From Hyphomicrobiales bacterium (GTDB lineage: Bacteria; Pseudomonadota; Alphaproteobacteria; Rhizobiales; JAJFHC01), in assembly GCA_021775835.1 (NCBI GenBank), contig JAJFHC010000207.1:1-23086 (forward strand): a DNA stretch of 23,086 bases, read 5' to 3'. The position numbers and the translations under genes were made by a program. Shown one piece after another: positions 16,430-23,086 of this stretch (position 1 is its first letter; every line of letters begins with the position of its first letter). The notes under the pieces were generated by a model that worked only from the letters and a program-made list of their open reading frames with translations, was not told the origin of the DNA and made no database searches.

Positions 16430-17158
16430 TCACTCGCCAGATGAATCCAATGTTTGCAAATAGGCCAGCAGGTTGGCCAAGCGTTGCGCGGGCAGGAATC
16501 TCAGAGACAGCATATCGGCGCCCGGCACTCCATTGGCAATTTTGTGCAGCGCCTGAGCGGGCCTGTTCTGGGCAACCCATCCAAGCGCAGGTTTGTCACC
16601 GCTTTCGCCTTGAATATAGGCCTTACCGTCCGCCTGATGGCAAGACACGCAGGCTCCCTCAAAAATGTCCTTGCCCAGGAGAGGGTCACCAATAGATTTA
16701 CCCGCTGGAATAAGATCGCCGGAATCAAACTGGCCGACACTTACAAAACGTGCCAGGGCATCGATCTGATCCTTAGCCAGTCCGTCAAGATAGACCTTGT
16801 GACCGGGGGCGCCCATGGTTGCGGTTAGTTTGGCCGGGTTTTTTCCGACAGCCTCGCGCAAGCTGGCAAAGACCTCTGAATTGCCGAGTTTGCCCAGATG
16901 GCCTTTCCTGCCGCTGTAGTCCCAGCCATGACAGGAAACGCACCTCCAAGTATTGCCCACGGCAGTTTTTATCTCTTTTGGGTAATCCGGGTTTCTCTGT
17001 TCCGGCGGTGATTTGCCTGTCACCAGCCATTGATTGTCATAGAGCTTGCCACCTAGACTGACAGTCCAGGCCTCACCCGACCCTTGAGCGTAGGCCGGCG
17101 CCACAACTGATGCGGTCGCAAGCATCATGATTACATTCAGAAGAATTTGGAAGCGCAT
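16430..17158 (-). CDS. Periplasmic di-heme cytochrome c
   Basis: A 242-residue exported c-type cytochrome. The ATG at 17158 begins the signal peptide (to about residue 25, APAYAQ). Two CVSCH heme sites occur at 73-77 and 170-174, each opening a cytochrome-c domain; Met115 (TMGAPGH) and Met216 (PGADML) are candidate distal ligands. The layout resembles small di-heme class I cytochromes such as those in thiosulfate or other dehydrogenase systems. It is an electron carrier or enzyme subunit of the periplasm, but no dehydrogenase partner is adjacent. The ABC importer gene ends 129 bases upstream of its start on the same strand. Confidence 0.88.
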   Translation of the reverse strand: MRFQILLNVIMMLATASVVAPAYAQGSGEAWTVSLGGKLYDNQWLVTGKSPPEQRNPDYPKEIKTAVGNTWRCVSCHGWDYSGRKGHLGKLGNSEVFASLREAVGKNPAKLTATMGAPGHKVYLDGLAKDQIDALARFVSVGQFDSGDLIPAGKSIGDPLLGKDIFEGACVSCHQADGKAYIQGESGDKPALGWVAQNRPAQALHKIANGVPGADMLSLRFLPAQRLANLLAYLQTLDSSGE

Positions 17159-17287
17159 GTCAGACCCCAACTCAAAACGGACATTCCACAAGTGGTCTCT
17201 CGAATCGATCTAAATGATAACGGAAGACCGCAAATCATAGAACGGTACAACTCTCTTCCGACCAGCCGGATTTGGAGGTTCGACGTT

Positions 17288-17947
17288 CTACTCTCTCATG
17301 GTCTCGTGTAACAGGCGACCATCCTGCATAACAAGGACAGAAGCATCCAGATGGTTTGCCTCTTGCCTATCGTGGCACACATAAAGAAGGTTCGCCTGCG
17401 TTACCCGGACCATTTTCGAAATCAGCTTGAGCATGCGACGTCGCAATTCCGGATCGAGGTTGGCGACGGGTTCATCCATGAGGAGATGTTTTGGTTCTGG
17501 CGCAAGCGTACGGGCCAGTCCTGCGCGTTTGGCTTCGCCGGCGGAAACTTGATGAGGATAGCGATGCGCCAGCGCCTCCAGTTCAACGCACGAAAGCATT
17601 TTTTTGACGCGTTCACGCCGTTCCGCCCGGTTCAAATGTCCAAGACCAAAAGCAACATTCTGCGTCAGCGTCATGTGGGGCCATAAAGCTGGTCTTTGAA
17701 ACACGAATCCAATGCTGCGTTGGAATGGCGGGATCATCACGTCCTGTCCAGTGACCAGAGTTTGATCGACCCACACTTCACCGGCATCGGGCACATCAAT
17801 GCCTGCGATCAGACGAAGCAGCGTGGTCTTGCCGCTGCCGGAGGGTCCGATTATTACTCTTTTTGCGTCATCCGGAAGCTGCAGATCGACGTGATCAACG
17901 GCGACGACGTCACCGAACCGCTTGGTCAGGCCACGAACGATAATCAT
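17288..17947 (-). CDS. ABC importer ATPase, short form
   Basis: A 219-residue ATPase driving the permease encoded just upstream. Walker A is GPSGSGKTT (34-42), Q-loop Gln84, Walker B LLMDEP (155-160) and the switch His192 in VCHDRQEA. The signature reads VSAGE instead of LSGGQ, an unusual variant though the SxG core is kept. The chain stops after the nucleotide-binding domain; the C-terminal TOBE/regulatory domain of FbpC/PotA-type ATPases (about 350 residues) is absent. ATG 17947 overlaps the permease stop as ATGA, preferred over an upstream start at 18037 that would run 90 bases into the permease gene. Confidence 0.92.
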   Translation of the reverse strand: MIIVRGLTKRFGDVVAVDHVDLQLPDDAKRVIIGPSGSGKTTLLRLIAGIDVPDAGEVWVDQTLVTGQDVMIPPFQRSIGFVFQRPALWPHMTLTQNVAFGLGHLNRAERRERVKKMLSCVELEALAHRYPHQVSAGEAKRAGLARTLAPEPKHLLMDEPVANLDPELRRRMLKLISKMVRVTQANLLYVCHDRQEANHLDASVLVMQDGRLLHETMRE

Positions 17948-19575
17948 GCCTTCCCCTCGGCCAGCCGTCCCCAAAGTCGGATAGCGGCTACGATACAAAA
18001 TCCGCCGAAAAGAGTTACCGCGGTGATAACGAAACACAAGGCCGCGACAGATTCCGACGCCCCGTAATGCAGATAGTTGTAGATCCGCATCGTCAGTGTC
18101 GCCTGACCTGCCGGAGCTACCAGCAATGTTGCGGCAAGTTCACCGATGGCGAGCACAAAAACCGCGAAGGCCGCGGCGACGAGCCCCGGAGTGAGCAATG
18201 GGAGGATGACAAGCGTCCATCGCCGTCGGGCCTTGCGGCCCAACACTGCAGCCGCGTCGAAAAGCAGAGGATCCACCCGCATCCTCTGAGCATAGATGAG
18301 GATCGCGGCAAGCGGCGTAAAGCGGGAAAGCACAACGATGATTGGCATCAATGCAGTGCCATATGCCGCATCAAGCGCCGGGGTGTTCCATAAACCGACA
18401 GTCCCGATTCCGACCAGCGCGGGCGGCAGCGACAATGGTGCAAGTGCCGTAAGCCACCACAATCGCGTCCAAGAACCGTCATGTAAAAGCCGGAAGCATA
18501 ATGCCCCCGCTAGCGGCAAACAGAGCAAGCCGGCGAGGGCTGCTGTCTGAATCGAAAAGGCTAACTCCCGCTGTGCCAGCGACATCGTTGCAGCCAGGTT
18601 GTTCCATGACCCTGTCAGCCCGGCAAGAATCATGAACGGAACCGAAACCTGAAGGACCACGAGGCAAATAGCTCCCCATTGAAGGAGCTTGAGCCAGGAC
18701 GGCCAATCCGGCGCCGTCCCCCAAAGCGCGCCCGGTTTTGATGCAGACAAGGCTGTTCGCCGTGCAACGCGCCATGCCAGAGCAACACTGGACATGCCAA
18801 CCGCAATAAGTGGAAACGACAGAGCCAGGGCTCGAACAGCGTCATTGGTGGCGCTGAAATCAGCAAAAATCTCCAGCCCGTAAACATTGGTCTGGAACAG
18901 CGACGGAACCGTGTATCCGGAAAGCGCCAAAATGAACACCAGGATGGCGCCGACAGCAATCGCAGGTGCTGCAAGCGGCAGGATGACAAACATCAACGCC
19001 CCGATGTCATTGCGGCAGACCCGCGCAGCTTCAACGAGCGCTCGGTCAATCGTCTGAAGGCCGATTGCCGCAAGGGCAAGACTGAGCGGAAGCATTGCCA
19101 TGACATGGACCCACCCGCTCGCAATCCAGCCGGAAACCGGTGGTATCCGCATTCCCAGGACCTCTGCAAGCGTGAGGATACCGTCGCCAACAAATGTCCA
19201 TGCCAGGGCGTGGACATAGGGCGGGATGGCTATAAGCACCAGCGGCAACCACAAGAGGCCGCGCACCATCGGGGTCCGCCATCCGACCATGGCGGCAGCG
19301 GCAAGCGTTCCGATTGCGGTTGAAACAAGGGACACAGACGCGGCATAGAAAACTGTGTTGATGAAAAGGTGAAGCCGACGGCCCGAAGGGATCATCAGGG
19401 CAAGCACGCTTGTGTCGCCGGACACCACCTCAACGACTGCGGAGATCAACAAGAACAGTACAGGACCAAATACAATGAGCAGGTACGCCCCCAAACCGGT
19501 CCACTGCCACAACACGGCGTATGTCGGAGCCCGGAACACACCGGGGCATGATGGGATTGGACCCGCCGGTGTCAT
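17944..19575 (-). CDS. Fe(III)-type ABC importer permease, fused double domain
   Basis: A 543-residue inner-membrane protein with about twelve hydrophobic segments in two homologous halves, as in FbpB/SfuB iron permeases. Each half holds an ATPase-coupling loop (EAARVCRNDIGALMFVILPLA near 190, and DAAAVLGRKARRRWTLVILPLL near 440), with the E/D-A-A---G pattern. Both its start and its stop overlap neighbours by four bases, so the three importer genes are translated together. Substrate is most likely ferric iron or another small cation complex by family; thiamine or other binding proteins of this cluster cannot be excluded. Confidence 0.92.
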   Translation of the reverse strand: MTPAGPIPSCPGVFRAPTYAVLWQWTGLGAYLLIVFGPVLFLLISAVVEVVSGDTSVLALMIPSGRRLHLFINTVFYAASVSLVSTAIGTLAAAAMVGWRTPMVRGLLWLPLVLIAIPPYVHALAWTFVGDGILTLAEVLGMRIPPVSGWIASGWVHVMAMLPLSLALAAIGLQTIDRALVEAARVCRNDIGALMFVILPLAAPAIAVGAILVFILALSGYTVPSLFQTNVYGLEIFADFSATNDAVRALALSFPLIAVGMSSVALAWRVARRTALSASKPGALWGTAPDWPSWLKLLQWGAICLVVLQVSVPFMILAGLTGSWNNLAATMSLAQRELAFSIQTAALAGLLCLPLAGALCFRLLHDGSWTRLWWLTALAPLSLPPALVGIGTVGLWNTPALDAAYGTALMPIIVVLSRFTPLAAILIYAQRMRVDPLLFDAAAVLGRKARRRWTLVILPLLTPGLVAAAFAVFVLAIGELAATLLVAPAGQATLTMRIYNYLHYGASESVAALCFVITAVTLFGGFCIVAAIRLWGRLAEGKA

Positions 19576-20591
19576 CTGACGAACATCTCGGTGAGGTCCA
19601 ATCTTGCGCGTTCGCGGTAACGGTAAACCTCATTCATGGAAACACTCATTGTCCTGATTGGTCGCGGCAATGCGCAGGGTGGCCGGGCGTCCACCTCCCT
19701 GATCGGAACGTGAATCCAGCCAGCCTCGACCAAGCGTTTCGTCACTTTTTTGCTCAGCAGAAAATCAATCAGCGCCATGCCGTGTTTGGGGTTGGGACTG
19801 CCCGCCACCAGCGCGACCGTATTTGGAATGACCAGAGTGCCCAGGCCTCCGTCTTCTTGATCCGGCATCACAATGGCAACCGGTTGGCCGCGCACGATCG
19901 CAGCGCAGGCATCGTCTGTGTCTGTCAACCCGAAATCCAGTTTCCCGCTCACGACCTGGTCGCGAACCGTCGAATTGCCGTCGAGAACCTTGGTGCCTCT
20001 GTCGCGTAATCGCTTGAAAAAGCCTGCTGCACGGTCCGGCCCCAGGGCCGCGTAAAGCGCCGCAGCATGAGTTGCCGTCGTCCCAAAGAGCGGATGGGCG
20101 ACCGCCCTCTTCTGATTTTGAAGTGAACCCTGTGTAAAGGCGAAGATCGAACGGGGGCGATCGCGCACTGCAAGCCGCTCTGTATTCACAATGATAATTC
20201 GGGCGCGGCCACCAAATCCCGTCCAGAAATCGTCGGGATCGCGAAACTGAGTCGGTATTTCATCCGCACTTGGGGGGCGATAGCGGGCAAGGGCAGCGTT
20301 GTTTTTAAGGAGAATTGTCTGAACGGCCTCACCGTTCCAAAACACGTCCGCCCGGGGTTTGCGCCGCTCGGCAATCAAACGGTTGACGAGGCCAGTGGTC
20401 TTTGCAGCTTCCACATCATAGACCGCAAGCACCTTGATCCCCGACTGTTTCTCGAACGCGCGCAGAATCGGCTCGGCATAATGCTGATCGACCGACGCAT
20501 AGATCACCACCGACTCTTCGCTCTCGCAGGCCGCCAGAAGAACACTGAAGGCCATGACCATGAACGCCGCCCAAATTCTGTTACGACCCAC
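19572..20591 (-). CDS. ABC importer solute-binding lipoprotein
   Basis: A family-1 extracellular solute-binding protein of the ferric-iron type. With a GTG start at 20591 it has 339 residues, usual for FbpA-like receptors, and a compact lipoprotein signal ending in the lipobox LLAAC (Cys22). The mature part opens VVIYASVDQHYAEPILRAFEKQ, the FbpA-like first strand, and carries DVFWNGEAVQTILL and DGNSTVRDQVVSGKLDFGLTDTDDA. A longer reading from ATG 20687 (371 residues) would put 32 extra residues with a second hydrophobic stretch before the signal; that is less likely but possible, as ribosome sites are weak for both. Confidence 0.88.
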   Translation of the reverse strand: MGRNRIWAAFMVMAFSVLLAACESEESVVIYASVDQHYAEPILRAFEKQSGIKVLAVYDVEAAKTTGLVNRLIAERRKPRADVFWNGEAVQTILLKNNAALARYRPPSADEIPTQFRDPDDFWTGFGGRARIIIVNTERLAVRDRPRSIFAFTQGSLQNQKRAVAHPLFGTTATHAAALYAALGPDRAAGFFKRLRDRGTKVLDGNSTVRDQVVSGKLDFGLTDTDDACAAIVRGQPVAIVMPDQEDGGLGTLVIPNTVALVAGSPNPKHGMALIDFLLSKKVTKRLVEAGWIHVPIREVDARPPCALPRPIRTMSVSMNEVYRYRERARLDLTEMFVR

Positions 20592-20696
20592 AAAGCAACA
20601 CACCGCCTTGGTAATCAGGGCGCCGGCCATACCTCCAAGGCTCCAAACGCCATTGATCAGCACTGGATTATCCATTCCCGGTTTCATCGTCTTGTG

Positions 20697-21101
20697 TCAG
20701 TGGCCGGTCGCGTGACCGCACGCGCCACAGAACCGGTCCGCAGCAGTTAGCGCTGCACCGCACGCCGGACATTTTGCAGACGGCGGTGGAGGTGGAGGCT
20801 CTGCCAGCACTGAAGGCGCCAGTGCAGAGGTTGCAGGCGGTGCTGCAAGGACATCTTCGATCTTGTCGCGTTCTACATCGATGTTGGTGCCCGGGGCAAT
20901 TTCGATTGTCGCGGTCTCCGCGGTCAGGGCTACAACCCGGCCATGGATGCCGCCGGCAACGACGACCCAGTCCTCCTGGGCCAACCCGGCCACCAGAGCC
21001 TTGAGGCGTTTTTGTTTTCTTTGCCGGGGCCGCAGGAAGACAAAATAGAAGACGACAAAGATGATCAACAGCAGCAGCAATTCGAAGAGTCCGAATCCCA
21101 T
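20697..21101 (-). CDS. YajC-like membrane protein fused to zinc ribbon
   Basis: A 134-residue protein. One N-terminal membrane helix (about 5-23) and the basic RPRQRKQKRLKAL stretch are followed by EDWVVVAGGIHGRVVALTAETATIEIAPGTNIDVERDKIEDVL, split here only for naming: it is the YajC core (EDWVVVAGGIHG, then TIEIAPGTNIDV). YajC is the accessory subunit of the SecDF translocon. Unlike YajC (about 100-110 residues), this one adds a Pro-rich linker and a four-cysteine ribbon (Cys111, 114, 125, 128). The ATG has GAGGTG at good spacing. It lies between a triple zinc-ribbon gene and the ABC importer, not with secD/secF, so it is probably a paralogue with its own job. Confidence 0.82.
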   Translation of the reverse strand: MGFGLFELLLLLIIFVVFYFVFLRPRQRKQKRLKALVAGLAQEDWVVVAGGIHGRVVALTAETATIEIAPGTNIDVERDKIEDVLAAPPATSALAPSVLAEPPPPPPSAKCPACGAALTAADRFCGACGHATGH

Positions 21102-21218
21102 TGAACTTCACCTCATATTTCTTTTCGTTGTACCAGCCCTGATCGATAGAATTTCAGCGACGAACGGTTTGACCAAACAAGCTGTGAATCGACATTCCCG
21201 GCCACCGGTGGTGGCAAC

Positions 21219-21512
21219 TCAGCGCGAGACTTGTTGACCGCATTGAATGCAGAAGCGGTTACCAGGGCGCAAAGGTGCCCCGCATGCTGCACAGTTCGCA
21301 CCTTCGCCGGGTGGCTCCGGTTGCGCGGCGGAGACGTTAGCCTCGACGCCCGCCCCGCACTGCGTACAGAATTTTCTGTCAGGCGGCAAAGTCGCACCGC
21401 ATGCAGCACACACGATCGATAGTTTGGGCAGAAAGCCGCCGCACTTCAGACACTGGGCCTGTCGCCCGACATTGGTTGCGCCACATTGCGGACAAATTGA
21501 ATGTCCCATCAT
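21219..21512 (-). CDS. Triple zinc-ribbon protein
   Basis: A 97-residue cytoplasmic protein made of three four-cysteine ribbons: Cys7/10-21/24, Cys35/38-49/52 and Cys74/77-88/91, joined by a Pro/Glu linker. Ribbons two and three share the form CxxCGxxLxPxxxFCxxCG and closely resemble the ribbon at the end of the YajC-like protein 117 bases downstream. Function is unknown; such rubredoxin-like ribbons usually mediate protein contacts. Two ATGs lie together at the start; GGGAG is 4 bases from the first and 7 from the second, so the protein may begin at Met2. Confidence 0.85.
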   Translation of the reverse strand: MMGHSICPQCGATNVGRQAQCLKCGGFLPKLSIVCAACGATLPPDRKFCTQCGAGVEANVSAAQPEPPGEGANCAACGAPLRPGNRFCIQCGQQVSR

Positions 21513-21884
21513 CTTACTCCCGTTATCGCTTTTTCATCGAACTCATTCGCCCATCGCCATGTCCAGTCGGGCTTCCGCTGCAACACTGGCGTCGTCTGCC
21601 AAGAGCAAAAATGACTGACTCGGCAATGTTGCCTTCAGTGGCCAGAACCAACTCGACATTATGGTCGGATGACTTCTCATGAACTGCACTAACGATCCGT
21701 CCAAACCACACCCCTCATTAAGCGTCGGGACAAGTATCGGGCAGTTGGTCGAACTTCCTCCATGAGACAGTCCCTGCGATCTTTGGTTACGGCTCTCCAG
21801 TCATTTCGAAACCTGAACCGCGAGCCGGCACAGGATAAACAGTAGTTGGATTTGATTGAGCAGAAGCTCTGCTCGAATCCGAGT
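21513..21884. other. Gap with no supported gene, 372 bases
   Basis: A 62-codon minus-strand frame (21523-21711, GTG start) is the only candidate. Its middle (ELVLATEGNIAESVIFALG) looks protein-like, but its tail does not, it has no family, and the ribosome site is too close. It may be a decayed gene. A perfect hairpin lies at 21858-21874. Confidence 0.4.
21858..21874 (-). terminator. Hairpin after the 129-residue gene
   Basis: GAGCAGA-AGC-TCTGCTC is a perfect 7-base stem with a 3-base loop, 10 bases past the stop at 21885 on the minus strand. It is not followed by a clear T-run (the minus strand reads AATCAAATC), so it would be a weak intrinsic terminator or an mRNA end stabiliser. Confidence 0.35.
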
Positions 21885-22274
21885 TCACTCTTCCACTAAT
21901 TGGCTGTCCTCAAGAACCAATTGCTCGCCAGTTGCCCCTTGAGTCGCGAGTCCGGTCTCGGTGACACCGGGATCGGGTATCTTCTTTTTCTTGACCAATG
22001 TTCCCGTTATTACGACTTCTTTCAAAGACAGGCTGGAATCCCAACGGTCGAGCCCTTGAATATAAACGAATTCTCCGGTCTCGATGACAACGATGGCGCC
22101 GGGTTTGGAGTCTTTGGCCGTACCTTTGAGCGTCACTTGCTTGCCCACCAGATCTTCGAGCTTCTTCGTACTTTCATCAGTCATCGTCAAAAATTCTCCT
22201 GAAAATGCGCCCCCAGATAGTATCCCGAGTCCAACCAGAACCGCAGCAATTGGGCCAAACGTCAATTTCCTCAT
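21885..22274 (-). CDS. Small exported protein, transglutaminase neighbour
   Basis: A 129-residue protein with a signal peptide or anchor (MRKLTFGPIAAVLVGLGILSG) and a mature domain of beta character: LVGKQVTLKGTAKDSKPGAI, then FVYIQGLDRWD and EVVITGTLVKKKKIPDPGVT. The alternating VTLKGTA/VVITGTL strands suggest a small OB-like barrel; I do not know a named family. The ATG at 22274 is 11 bases after the transglutaminase stop, so the two genes form one transcript. It could be a folding partner, inhibitor or substrate of that enzyme, or an unrelated envelope protein. A TTG start at 22310 would overlap the upstream gene and is unlikely. Confidence 0.72.
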   Translation of the reverse strand: MRKLTFGPIAAVLVGLGILSGGAFSGEFLTMTDESTKKLEDLVGKQVTLKGTAKDSKPGAIVVIETGEFVYIQGLDRWDSSLSLKEVVITGTLVKKKKIPDPGVTETGLATQGATGEQLVLEDSQLVEE

Positions 22275-22285
22275 GTCGCGACATG

Positions 22286-23056
<771 letters not shown>

Positions 23057-23086
23057 CCGTCGCGGAAGGCTTCACGGAGTGCGCAC

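Noticed and set aside
17948..18037. Longer start for the ABC ATPase at 18037
   Set aside because: It would add 30 residues unlike any ATPase N-terminus and overlap the permease gene by over 90 bases, while ATG 17947 gives the standard ATGA overlap.
21523..21711. 62-codon minus-strand frame before the triple zinc-ribbon gene
   Set aside because: Part of it looks protein-like, but there is no family match, the ribosome site sits against the GTG, and the tail looks random.

Overview
The window looks like a Gram-negative proteobacterial chromosome or large replicon, most likely alphaproteobacterial. The basis is tripartite tricarboxylate transport (TTT) genes with a Bug-type periplasmic receptor, IS6-family transposases of a subgroup I associate with Rhizobiales, Sec signals with a lipobox, and moderately high GC. 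The species cannot be named from the sequence. No RNA gene or CRISPR array was seen.

Left part (174-6748, all minus strand): a catabolic and uptake cluster transcribed right to left. The order is a GlcG/HbpS-like protein, an IclR regulator (4-base overlap), a short-chain dehydrogenase, a prolidase-like amidohydrolase, then the receptor, small membrane subunit and large membrane subunit of a TTT transporter. It probably imports an organic acid or amide-linked compound, hydrolyses it and oxidises the product. The substrate is unknown. The same palindrome, TTTCA-N5-TGAAAC, lies upstream of both the first gene and the amidohydrolase, and is a good candidate operator for the IclR protein.

Middle part (about 6.9-16.2 kb): a block bracketed by two dead IS6-family copies in the same orientation. 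One lost about 50 internal codons including the first catalytic Asp; the other is 5'-truncated with a nonsense codon. Their ends carry a shared sequence at the same distance (52 bases) past the transposase stop. Between them are a DUF4424 exported protein, a 431-aa exported Cys-motif protein of unknown function, a thioredoxin-like/CcdA-like membrane fusion, a delta-60 repeat gene broken by a one-base frameshift, a UspA protein, and a Na+/phosphate cotransporter with a PhoU-like tail. Two Fnr/FixK-like boxes lie in this block.

Right part (16430-23056, all minus strand): a di-heme cytochrome c, a complete Fe(III)-type ABC importer (receptor, fused permease, short ATPase) coupled by 4-base overlaps, a YajC-like membrane protein fused to a zinc ribbon, a triple zinc-ribbon protein, a small exported beta-rich protein, and at the right edge a protein whose C-terminal domain matches the Streptomyces mobaraensis-type microbial transglutaminase. 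The match keeps the Cys-Asp-His triad in recognisable motifs and sits behind 45 uninterrupted prolines. This compact proteobacterial transglutaminase with its downstream partner gene is the most notable item in the window.
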